This document shows positions 1-6,114 of a stretch of 6,733 bases of DNA, one piece after another. The DNA lies in assembly GCA_946221495.1 (NCBI GenBank), contig CAMIFA010000213.1, positions 1 through 6,733 on the forward strand, given 5' to 3'. The notes below the pieces were generated by a model. It was not told the DNA's origin. It saw only the letters and a list, made by a program, of their open reading frames with translations, and ran no database searches. This DNA is from an uncultured cyanobacterium (GTDB lineage: Bacteria > Cyanobacteriota > Cyanobacteriia > Cyanobacteriales > Chroococcidiopsidaceae). The position numbers were made by a program, and so were the translations under genes. The stretch's first letter is position 1. Each line of letters starts with the position of its first letter.

Positions 1-282
1 TTCTAAAATATTTAACCAAAGATGTCTTTAATATTAAATCAGGCACTTAATATTTGATACGCAAGCAAAACAAAAGCAACGTATTATTTTTTACTTAAAA
101 TGCGCTGAAGGACAATAAATAAGCACAAGTCGGAGATTGTCCATCTAAAATATGCCAGAATTTGCTATTGTTATGCTTAATAGCCTAGGCATAGAAACCA
201 TTGCTACAGCCTAACTGTGGCAAATACTCAGATTTAAAACAATTATTCAGAAAAATCTCAAATAAACTTACCAATCTCTCTA

Positions 283-312
283 ACTCAAAGTTAATCAAAA
301 GTTAATTTGAGT
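283..312. repeat. 30-base imperfect inverted repeat upstream of porin
   Basis: The arms are 283-294 (ACTCAAAGTTAA) and 302-312 (TTAATTTGAGT). They pair over 11 base pairs with G290 bulged and a seven-base loop at 295-301. The same stretch also contains a near tandem repeat, CAAAGTTAAT (286-295) followed by CAAAAGTTAAT (296-306). It could be a regulator binding site or an RNA hairpin. The symmetry is directly visible; the role is not known. Confidence 0.5.
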
Positions 313-318
313 GTTACA

Positions 319-409
319 CTTTATCTAGCTGTACCTCCTCCACAGGTGTCAATAATGAAAGCTGTATCATCTAGATAAGTGAGTACAGCGAATCGAATCT
401 CTTTATCTA
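319..409 (+). promoter_or_regulatory. Possible structured porin leader with alternative hairpins
   Basis: The element TTATCTA occurs at 321-327 and again at 403-409, and its complement TAGATAA lies between them at 372-378. The middle copy can pair with only one flanking copy at a time, giving two mutually exclusive stems. The upstream stem extends to 317-328 with 371-381 (11 pairs, T320 bulged). The downstream stem would end about 16 bases before the ribosome binding site. Whether the region is transcribed is not shown by the sequence, so a regulatory role is inference. Confidence 0.3.
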
Positions 410-425
410 CAAAAGGTGTGAGGAT

Positions 426-431
426 AAGAGG
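426..431 (+). promoter_or_regulatory. Ribosome binding site deciding the porin start
   Basis: AAGAGG ends four bases before the ATG at 436, with a second GAGGA at 420-424. No such site precedes the in-frame GTG at 379. Together with the signal peptide that begins at 436, this fixes the start. Confidence 0.65.
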
Positions 432-435
432 AAAT

Positions 436-2391
436 ATGTCTAAGATATTGTGGAAATCTCTGCTATCTAGCCCCGCCGTTCTAGGAGCAGTTTTAGTTGT
501 GTCGTCATCTGCTATGGCGGCTCCGACAAAAACTATTCCTGTTCTCTCGGCTCCAGCCGTAGAAGAACAAGAAAAATCGGTGGTTGTAGAGACGATATCC
601 AATACTGCAACTGAGCCGGAACAGGCAACAACTACTTTGATCGCCGCCCCAGTAAACAAACTAGAGCAAACTGCGATCGCTCAAAATCAAAATATTAATA
701 CGCTGACTGTAACTCCGAAGCTACTTGCTAGCGAAAAGCCGCAAATAGCGATTGCCCAAGCAGCTCCCACAACTAACCAGACATCGGTTGATACTCTAGA
801 TCAAGTTAACCGTTACAGCAACGAAGGCAAATCAGCAGACTCGATTGCTCAAGTTACCTCTGTTTCTCAGCTATCTGACGTACAACCTACAGACTGGGCA
901 TTCCAAGCTTTGCAGTCTTTAGTTGAGCGCTACGGATGTATCGCAGGTTATCCAGACGGCACTTATCGTGGTAATCGCGCCATGACGCGCTACGAATTTG
1001 CTGCTGGTCTTAACGCCTGTTTAGACCGTGTTAACGAATTAATTGCGGCAGCTACGGCTGATTTAGTCCAGCGTGAAGACTTAGCTACACTGCAACGGCT
1101 GCAAGAAGAATTTGCTGCTGAACTCGCCACTTTGCGTGGTCGCGTAGACGCAGTAGAAGCAGTAACAGCAGAACTAGAAGCGAATCAGTTTTCTACCACA
1201 ACCAAGTTAGTTGGGGAAGTTATCGCGGCAGTTACAGATAACTTTGGCGATGAAGTTGGCGACAACACTGTTTTCCAAGACCGCGTTCGTTTAGACTTCC
1301 AAACCAGCTTTGGTGGTTCAGATATATTGCATACCCGTCTATCAACTGGCAACGCTATACCTTTTAGTTCCAACCCTCTTAGTGGCGACAACTTTAACCC
1401 AGATGTCGCAGGTGCATTTGGCACATTTGAGGGAACCCAAACCTTCAACGTCACCCCAGATTTCGGTAATGATCTTTTCGTTGACTGGGTAGCATACGAC
1501 TTCCCACTATTTGGCAGTGCGCGAGGCTACATTGCCGCAACTGGAGGTATTCATAGCGATTACGCTGCTACTAATAACCCCTACTTTGAAGATTATGACG
1601 GCGGTAGAGGTGCGCTTTCTACCTTCGCTCAAGAAAACCCCATCTACCGGATTGGTGGCGGTGCAGGTGCAGCAGTAAATCTAGCCTTTGGTGGTACTGG
1701 TATCTTCCGACCAAGTTCACTTACCTTGGGTTATTTAGCAGATAATGCCAACAACCCTGGCGAAGATTTTGGTCTAGGAAATGGCGACTATGCGGCACTA
1801 GCGCAGTTGAACTTCACCGTTAATGATCGCTTTGGCATAGCCGCAACCTATGTTCACGGTTATCACAATGCCGGCGACGGGATCTTCGACCTTGGTGGTT
1901 CTTTGAATGCGAGCAACCAAGCTAATGGTCCAATCGTTGGTACTGCTTTTGCCAATAATCCAAGCCTACTTACAGGCGCAGCGACTCCCCTCGTAACCAA
2001 TTCCTACGGTATTTCAGCAGCATTCCGACTAAGTGACGGCATATCGATTAGTGCTTTCGGTACTTATACCGATACTATCCTGCTTGGTTTAGGTAGTGGC
2101 GAAACTTGGACTTATGGCGCTGGTGTTGCTTTCCCAGATTTGGGTAAGGAAGGCAACCTCTTGGGTATTTTTGCGGGTGTGGAACCTACGCTAAGAGGTC
2201 TTGATGCTCCTGGAATTGGAGGCAACGACTTCCCGAACGATTACGGCTACCACATCGAAGGTTTCTATAGGTATCAGTTGACAGACAACATCTCAATCAC
2301 CCCTGGTGTGATCTGGCTAACTGCTCCTGGACAAAACGAAGACAACTCTGATGTTGTAATTGGTACGCTGAGAACGACATTCAACTTCTAG
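436..2391 (+). CDS. Cyanobacterial SLH-domain OprB-type outer-membrane porin (iron uptake porin family)
   Basis: This encodes a 651-residue outer-membrane channel protein. The ATG at 436 gives a clean Sec signal peptide: MSKILWKSLL, a hydrophobic stretch, then SSSAMAA as the likely cleavage site near residue 29. An Ala/Thr/Pro/Gln-rich linker runs to about residue 140. An SLH domain (about 143-205, with DVQPTDWAFQALQSL and GYPDGTYRGNRAMTRYEFA) would bind peptidoglycan-linked polymer. It carries two cysteines (168 and 195). A coiled coil (about 205-248) follows, then the OprB beta-barrel (about 250-651), ending in TFNF with the terminal Phe expected for barrel assembly. This is the architecture of the cyanobacterial SomA/Slr1908-like porins, which pass inorganic ions including iron; the true substrate cannot be read from sequence. 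It has its own terminator. An in-frame GTG at 379 would add 19 residues before the signal peptide and is unlikely. Confidence 0.93.
   Translation: MSKILWKSLLSSPAVLGAVLVVSSSAMAAPTKTIPVLSAPAVEEQEKSVVVETISNTATEPEQATTTLIAAPVNKLEQTAIAQNQNINTLTVTPKLLASEKPQIAIAQAAPTTNQTSVDTLDQVNRYSNEGKSADSIAQVTSVSQLSDVQPTDWAFQALQSLVERYGCIAGYPDGTYRGNRAMTRYEFAAGLNACLDRVNELIAAATADLVQREDLATLQRLQEEFAAELATLRGRVDAVEAVTAELEANQFSTTTKLVGEVIAAVTDNFGDEVGDNTVFQDRVRLDFQTSFGGSDILHTRLSTGNAIPFSSNPLSGDNFNPDVAGAFGTFEGTQTFNVTPDFGNDLFVDWVAYDFPLFGSARGYIAATGGIHSDYAATNNPYFEDYDGGRGALSTFAQENPIYRIGGGAGAAVNLAFGGTGIFRPSSLTLGYLADNANNPGEDFGLGNGDYAALAQLNFTVNDRFGIAATYVHGYHNAGDGIFDLGGSLNASNQANGPIVGTAFANNPSLLTGAATPLVTNSYGISAAFRLSDGISISAFGTYTDTILLGLGSGETWTYGAGVAFPDLGKEGNLLGIFAGVEPTLRGLDAPGIGGNDFPNDYGYHIEGFYRYQLTDNISITPGVIWLTAPGQNEDNSDVVIGTLRTTFNF
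673..680. repeat. HIP1 octamer GCGATCGC
   Basis: This is a perfect copy of the highly iterated palindrome of cyanobacterial genomes, inside the porin linker region. It supports the taxonomic assignment and has no gene-specific meaning. Confidence 0.9.
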
Positions 2392-2442
2392 ACTCTTGTA
2401 GTCATAGTGGGTGACTTTCATAATTTGAATTGTTACCCTTAT

Positions 2443-2485
2443 AAGTTAAAAGACCCCGTCATCAGGCGGGGTTTTTTTAACTTTT
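2443..2485 (+). terminator. Strong intrinsic terminator after the porin
   Basis: The GC core CCCCGTC (2454-2460) pairs with GGCGGGG (2465-2471) around an ATCA tetraloop, followed by seven T (2472-2478). Flanking A-rich and T-rich bases extend the stem outward to AAGTT (2443-2447) with AACTT (2479-2483), leaving one bulged T. It lies 50-90 bases after the porin stop and separates the porin from the Rrf2 gene. Confidence 0.93.
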
Positions 2486-2519
2486 GGCTATCTCAACAAA
2501 CCCCAGTGGAGAACCGGAG

Positions 2520-2525
2520 TATACT
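2520..2525 (+). promoter_or_regulatory. Possible -10 element for the Rrf2 gene
   Basis: TATACT matches the TATAAT consensus at five of six positions and sits 29 bases before the GTG start, inside the 8-base palindrome AGTATACT (2518-2525). I see no good -35 hexamer at the usual spacing. The overlap of palindrome and -10 would suit repression by a dimeric regulator, including autoregulation, but that is inference. Confidence 0.35.
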
Positions 2526-2554
2526 GAGAAAAGAGCCTATCATCCTAAATACAA

Positions 2555-2992
2555 GTGGAACTCTCGTGTAAATGTGAATATGCGCTTCTTGCCTTATTAG
2601 AACTGGCAATTCAATATAATGAAGGCGAAACGCTACAAATTCGGCAAATTGCGGCACAACAAAATATCCCAGATCGCTATTTAGAACAGCTGCTAGCAAC
2701 CTTGAGGCGTGGGGGTTTAGTTAAAAGCCAACGCGGAGCAAAGGGCGGCTATATTTTGGCACGAGAACCCTGGAAAATTACACTTCTAGATGTTTTAAAC
2801 TGCCTAGAAGGATTAGATGCTAGGTCGTCTGACGAAGCAGCTAATCGTAAAACAGTAGAGAGTACCGTAGTTCAGGATATTTGGCAGGAAGCTCATCAGG
2901 CAGCTAACTTAGTCTTACAAAAGTATACGCTCCAGGATCTCTGTGAGCAGAGAGATGCCAGACGGCAGTTGGACATAATGTACTACATCTAA
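2555..2992 (+). CDS. Rrf2-family transcriptional regulator
   Basis: This 145-residue protein has the usual Rrf2 length. The N-terminal winged helix-turn-helix spans about residues 1-70: MELSCKCEYALLALLELA, then LQIRQIAAQQNIPDRYLEQL as the helix-turn-helix, and GLVKSQRGAKGGYILAR as the recognition helix and wing. A dimerisation helix covers about 105-135. The start is GTG; translation from it gives the standard M-x-LS-x-K-x-EYAL opening and no plausible start lies upstream. No good Shine-Dalgarno is visible. The three closely spaced cysteines that hold the Fe-S cluster in IscR/NsrR are absent from the 85-105 region. The cysteines seen are C5, C7, C83 and C130. The gene follows the porin terminator and precedes cysK in the same direction. 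It could be a CymR-like sulfur regulator or a relative of Synechocystis Slr0846, reported to affect psaAB; the family is certain, the targets are not. Confidence 0.93.
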   Translation: MELSCKCEYALLALLELAIQYNEGETLQIRQIAAQQNIPDRYLEQLLATLRRGGLVKSQRGAKGGYILAREPWKITLLDVLNCLEGLDARSSDEAANRKTVESTVVQDIWQEAHQAANLVLQKYTLQDLCEQRDARRQLDIMYYI

Positions 2993-3126
2993 TCAAAGAG
3001 GCTGGGGATTAGAGCTAGGGATAACTTAAAGTTTTAGAATTTTCTCATCCCTGACCCTCAATCATTCTTGACCCCTGATTATCCCTGAGCCTTTTCTACT
3101 AACAACAAAACAATTTACAAAAAGCT
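2993..3126. other. Rrf2-cysK intergenic region with short repeats
   Basis: AGGGATAA (3017-3024) is matched by TTATCCCT (3079-3086), a perfect 8-base inverted repeat spaced by 54 bases; the pairing extends to GCT/AGC with one bulge. CCCTGA occurs three times (3049-3054, 3073-3078, 3083-3088). AACTTAAAGTT (3023-3033) is a perfect palindrome around one central base. There is no intrinsic terminator, so read-through from the Rrf2 gene into cysK is possible. No clear promoter was found. Confidence 0.45.
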
Positions 3127-4089
3127 ATGCGTATTGCCCACGACATTACAGCGTTAATTGGTCGCACTCCTTTAGTACAACTGAACCGCATTCCTCAAGC
3201 AGAAGGTTGTGTTGCTTCAATTGTAGTCAAACTCGAAAGCATGAACCCATCTGCCTCCGTTAAAGATCGGATTGGTGTCAGCATGATTAATGCGGCAGAA
3301 CTAGAGGGACTGATTACTCCTGATAAGACAGTTTTGGTCGAACCTACTTCCGGAAATACCGGAATTGCCTTGGCAATGGCGGCGGCGGCGAAGGGGTATC
3401 GGCTGATTTTAACAATGCCGGATACAATGAGCGGTGAGCGACGGGCAATGCTGCGGGCTTATGGCGCTGAACTAGAATTAACTCCCGGAATTGAGGGCAT
3501 GGGCGGTGCAATTCGCCAAGCACAAGCCATAGTTGAGCAAACACCTCATGCTTATATGTTGCAACAATTTCGTAATCCAGCTAATCCCCAAGTGCATCGC
3601 CAAACAACAGCTGAAGAAATTTGGGAAGATACAGACGGAAAAGTAGATATTATGGTGGCTGGAGTCGGCACGGGGGGAACGATTACTGGTGTGGGAGAGG
3701 TAATTAAACCCAGGAAGCCGGATTTTAAAATTATTGCAGTTGAACCTGCCAATAGCCCAGTTTTGTCTGGGGGACGACCAGGCCCGCATAAATTACAGGG
3801 TATTGGTGCTGGGTTTATTCCCCAAGTTCTGAAAGTTGATTTGATTGATGAAGTAATTACAGTAACTGATGAAGAAGCGATCGCCTATGGTAGACGTTTA
3901 GGGCGAGAAGAAGGACTACTATCTGGGATATCTACTGGTGCGGCTTTATGTGCAACGATTCGGGTTGCCAAGCGCCCAGAAAATGAGGGGCGCTTAATTG
4001 TGATGATTCAGCCTAGTTATGGAGAGCGCTATTTAAGTACACCGTTGTACCAAGACTTAGAACCACGAGTACCCGCTAACGTTAGTTAG
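3127..4089 (+). CDS. cysK: Cysteine synthase A (O-acetylserine sulfhydrylase)
   Basis: This cytosolic PLP enzyme makes L-cysteine and acetate from O-acetyl-L-serine and sulfide, the last step of sulfate assimilation. At 320 residues it has normal length for the family. Visible motifs in order are IGRTPLVQLN (11-20), PSASVKDRIG (41-50) with K46 as the PLP Schiff-base lysine, EPTSGNTGIALA (72-83) for substrate carboxylate binding, QQFRNPANPQVH (146-157), GVGTGGTITG (179-188) for PLP phosphate, LLSGISTGAA (264-273) and PSYGERYLST (296-305). All expected residues are present. The ATG at 3127 gives the standard short N-terminus; the upstream ribosome binding site is weak. An Rrf2 regulator lies 134 bases upstream and a J-domain gene 15 bases downstream. 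CysM or a cystathionine synthase is less likely, because the motifs are of the CysK type and there is no regulatory domain. Confidence 0.95.
   Translation: MRIAHDITALIGRTPLVQLNRIPQAEGCVASIVVKLESMNPSASVKDRIGVSMINAAELEGLITPDKTVLVEPTSGNTGIALAMAAAAKGYRLILTMPDTMSGERRAMLRAYGAELELTPGIEGMGGAIRQAQAIVEQTPHAYMLQQFRNPANPQVHRQTTAEEIWEDTDGKVDIMVAGVGTGGTITGVGEVIKPRKPDFKIIAVEPANSPVLSGGRPGPHKLQGIGAGFIPQVLKVDLIDEVITVTDEEAIAYGRRLGREEGLLSGISTGAALCATIRVAKRPENEGRLIVMIQPSYGERYLSTPLYQDLEPRVPANVS
3877..3884. repeat. HIP1 octamer GCGATCGC
   Basis: A perfect HIP1 copy inside cysK. Confidence 0.9.
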
Positions 4090-4104
4090 CGCTAAAGTAG
4101 TGGA

Positions 4105-4797
4105 ATGTCAGATGCTAACCACTACGACACCCTGCACGTTCAACCTAGTGCCAGCCAAGCGGAGATCAAACAAGCCTATCGCCGCTTGGTAAAGCAATTT
4201 CATCCTGATAGTAATCAAGATGCAGATCACGAGCAGATTATTCAGATCAACGCGGCATACGAAGTATTAGGTGATGCTCAAAATCGCCATTTCTACGACC
4301 AGCAACAGTACACTCCCCCTCAAATACGCCCAGAACGGCAACAGCGAGCAACAAATGCTCAAAAGCAATATCATGCCTCACGCCAAACAGGACGAGATGC
4401 TGATACTCAACTAGAACAATGGCTGCATCAAGTTTATCAGCCAGTTAATCGTTTGTTGTGTCAGATTCTTAATTCCCTAGAGGAGCAAATCGATCAACTA
4501 GCCGCCGATCCATTTGACGATCAATTGCTGGAGGAATTTCAGGACTATATAAAAACCTGTAGGGACTGGCTGAAGCAAGCTCAAATGCTTTTTCGCTCTC
4601 TGCCCAATCCTCCTAGTGTAGCTGGAGCCGCAGTTCACCTTTATTACTGTCTTAACCAAATTGGTGATGGACTTGACGAATTAGATTACTTCCCGCTCAA
4701 TTACGATGAGCGCTGTCTGCACACGGGTCAAGAACTGTTCCGAATTGCTACAGGACTGCATTGCGAAGCCCAAGTCTCATTAAATGCTCATGCCTAG
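4105..4797 (+). CDS. Small J-domain (DnaJ-like) protein with uncharacterised C-terminal region
   Basis: This 230-residue protein opens with a complete J-domain (residues about 6-66): YDTLHVQPSASQAEIKQAYR, then the invariant HPD at 33-35, and INAAYEVLGDAQNRHFYD. Such domains stimulate the ATPase of DnaK/Hsp70. The Gly/Phe region, the CxxCxGxG zinc fingers and the DnaJ C-terminal client domains are all missing, so it is not the housekeeping DnaJ. A Gln/Arg-rich linker (about 70-100) leads to a predicted mostly helical region (about 100-222) with W106, W155 and four scattered cysteines, which I do not recognise. There is no signal peptide or membrane segment. The gene starts 15 bases after the cysK stop, so co-transcription is likely. 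A DnaK co-chaperone with a narrow client is the best guess; the client is unknown. Confidence 0.88.
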   Translation: MSDANHYDTLHVQPSASQAEIKQAYRRLVKQFHPDSNQDADHEQIIQINAAYEVLGDAQNRHFYDQQQYTPPQIRPERQQRATNAQKQYHASRQTGRDADTQLEQWLHQVYQPVNRLLCQILNSLEEQIDQLAADPFDDQLLEEFQDYIKTCRDWLKQAQMLFRSLPNPPSVAGAAVHLYYCLNQIGDGLDELDYFPLNYDERCLHTGQELFRIATGLHCEAQVSLNAHA

Positions 4798-4911
4798 TGC
4801 CTCAGAAAACAACACACAAAAGATATAGCCTAATTCCTTCCCCGTCGGAAATTTATTTATCTTAAAAGCAGCTTAAATTACAATTTATTAAATATAGTTT
4901 CCAGTGTACTC

Positions 4912-5784
4912 ATGCAATGCATTATCAACCGTCGCGCTCAATTTTCCGCTAGTCACCGCTATTGGCTACCAGAACTAAGTGAAGCTGAAAATAATCAGCG
5001 ATTTGGTCTTTGCACCCGCGCCCCTGGACATGGGCATAATTACGTTTTATTTGTTTCTATTGCCGGAGAGTTAGATTCCTATGGCATGGTGCAGAACTTA
5101 TCTGAAGTTAAGCAAGTAATTAAACGAGAAGTCACGAGCCAGTTAGACTTTTCCTATCTCAATGATGTCTGGTCAGAATTTCAACAAACTTTACCGACAA
5201 CAGAAAATATTGCCCGTGTTATTTGGCAGAAGCTAGCTCCTTACTTATCTCTAGTAAGAGTGCAATTATTTGAACATCCTGAACTTTGGGCAGATTATCA
5301 AGGAAACTCAATGGAAGCTTATCTTACCGTTAGCACTCACTTCAGCGCCGCACATCGCCTCGCTCATCCTGATCTGAGTTACGAAGAAAACTCTCAAATT
5401 TATGGTAAATGCGCTCGTCCTAATGGTCACGGTCATAATTACCATTTAGAAGTAACAGTGAAAGGGGAAATTGATTCCCGCACTGGGATGATTATCGATT
5501 TAGGTGCTTTACAGCAAGTAATAGAAGAATTAGTAATTGAACCGTTTGATCACACCTTTTTAAATAAAGACATCCCTTACTTTGCTAATGTTGTGCCGAC
5601 AGCTGAAAATATTGCTGTGCGGATTTCTGACTTACTGCGATCGCCCATCCAAGAATTAAAAGCTCAAATGCATAAAATTAAACTAATCGAAAGCCCTAAT
5701 AACTCCTGCGAAGTTTACTGTACTCAATCAGAATCAAGCGCAGCTAACACAGCTGTAAATGAAACTGTTTTAACACGCGCCTAA
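4912..5784 (+). CDS. Tandem-domain 6-pyruvoyl-tetrahydropterin synthase / QueD-like protein
   Basis: The 290-residue product holds two copies of the PTPS/QueD fold (about 1-130 and 134-270), where single-domain members have about 120-145 residues. The family acts on 7,8-dihydroneopterin triphosphate to give 6-pyruvoyl-tetrahydropterin or 6-carboxy-tetrahydropterin. The C-terminal copy is complete: Zn ligands H148, H173, H175; catalytic C167 in CARPNGHGHNY; D213-H214 in FDHTFLN; pterin-anchoring E260. The N-terminal copy has H15, C34, H40, H42, D79 and E121, but the catalytic His is replaced by F80 (LDFSYLN). Both copies have the C-x5-HGHNY spacing of eukaryotic BH4-type PTPS rather than the C-x3-HGH of E. 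coli QueD. No folE, queC or queE is in view, so the pathway (pteridine glycosides or queuosine) is open. The ATG at 4912 has no clear Shine-Dalgarno. About 20 residues after the second domain are Ser/Ala/Thr-rich. Confidence 0.9.
   Translation: MQCIINRRAQFSASHRYWLPELSEAENNQRFGLCTRAPGHGHNYVLFVSIAGELDSYGMVQNLSEVKQVIKREVTSQLDFSYLNDVWSEFQQTLPTTENIARVIWQKLAPYLSLVRVQLFEHPELWADYQGNSMEAYLTVSTHFSAAHRLAHPDLSYEENSQIYGKCARPNGHGHNYHLEVTVKGEIDSRTGMIIDLGALQQVIEELVIEPFDHTFLNKDIPYFANVVPTAENIAVRISDLLRSPIQELKAQMHKIKLIESPNNSCEVYCTQSESSAANTAVNETVLTRA
5637..5644. repeat. HIP1 octamer GCGATCGC
   Basis: A perfect HIP1 copy near the 3' end of the pterin synthase gene. Confidence 0.9.
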
Positions 5785-5877
5785 ATTGAGAATAAAAATA
5801 AGGTTTTTTAATACAGAGGAGATAAACACAAACAAACGCCACATGAGCCTGAAACAGCTATCTGATGCAGCATTGAC

Positions 5878-6114
5878 TTAAACAGTCTTATCTTTATCTG
5901 TTTGATGCATAGCTTCAATCAGCGCCCGAAGTGCTTTGTTTACAGATTCGGATGTAGTAAAAACTTGAGCAATATCCTCATCCAGAATAACTGTCATTTT
6001 CCCCTTTGCGTTTTGGGCAGTAAAGCGATTAGGCTTTGCTTTTTGGTAGTCAAAGTGGTACTCAGGTAAAATCTCGGTTTCAAATTGAGCTTCATCTACA
6101 GACGTTTTCTTCAT
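5878..6114 (-). CDS. Putative antitoxin (BrnA-like, ribbon-helix-helix) of the BrnT module
   Basis: This 78-residue protein probably binds and neutralises the toxin and represses the pair. The N-terminal half (to about residue 38, including EILPEYHFDYQKAKPNRF) would contact the toxin. Residues 39-69 (GKMTVILDEDIAQVF, then TTSESVNKALRALIEAM) have the strand-helix-helix pattern of a ribbon-helix-helix DNA-binding domain. They align by eye with the end of BrnA (DUF4415) but with a shorter turn between the helices. The start at 6114 is chosen because GGGAG lies 10 bases upstream; the frame stays open to 6222, but there it only runs across the toxin gene. The start overlaps the toxin's end by 23 bases, which suggests translational coupling. 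The toxin-first order is that of brnT-brnA. Function is inferred from position and fold pattern, not from a recognised named family. Confidence 0.75.
   Translation of the reverse strand: MKKTSVDEAQFETEILPEYHFDYQKAKPNRFTAQNAKGKMTVILDEDIAQVFTTSESVNKALRALIEAMHQTDKDKTV

Larger units (their letters stand above)
1..435. other. AT-rich upstream region and leader of the porin gene, no gene seen
   Basis: No reading frame here looks like a protein on either strand. The stretch is strongly AT-rich and contains several short symmetrical elements: a perfect 12-base palindrome TTTAATATTAAA at 27-38, the palindrome GCCTAGGC at 183-190, a 30-base dyad at 283-312, and interlocking repeats between 319 and 409. 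I could not assign a convincing -35/-10 pair, so the transcription start of the porin is unknown. The length (over 400 bases before the chosen start) suggests a regulated promoter and possibly a structured leader, but that is inference. Confidence 0.6.

Noticed and set aside
379..435. In-frame GTG at 379 as the porin start
   Set aside because: It would place 19 polar residues before a normal signal peptide and has no ribosome binding site, whereas ATG 436 has AAGAGG just upstream.
321..659. Minus-strand 112-codon frame over the porin start
   Set aside because: It is antisense to the porin leader and signal peptide, has low-complexity Thr/Ala/Val composition and no recognisable motif.
1185..1492. 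Frames on both strands inside the porin barrel
   Set aside because: They overlap a well-supported coding region in other frames and show no domain pattern.
2493..2699. Minus-strand 68-codon frame over the Rrf2 start
   Set aside because: It is the antisense shadow of the helix-turn-helix coding sequence.
3344..3789. Three minus-strand frames within cysK
   Set aside because: All lie antisense to conserved cysK motifs and have no family features.
4832..4860. Terminator after the J-domain gene
   Set aside because: AATTCC/GGAAATT forms only a short weak stem and is followed by an interrupted T-run, so it is not convincing.
5794..5813. Terminator after the pterin synthase gene
   Set aside because: The A-run and T-run around AAGG make an A-U-only stem with no GC core, too weak to call.
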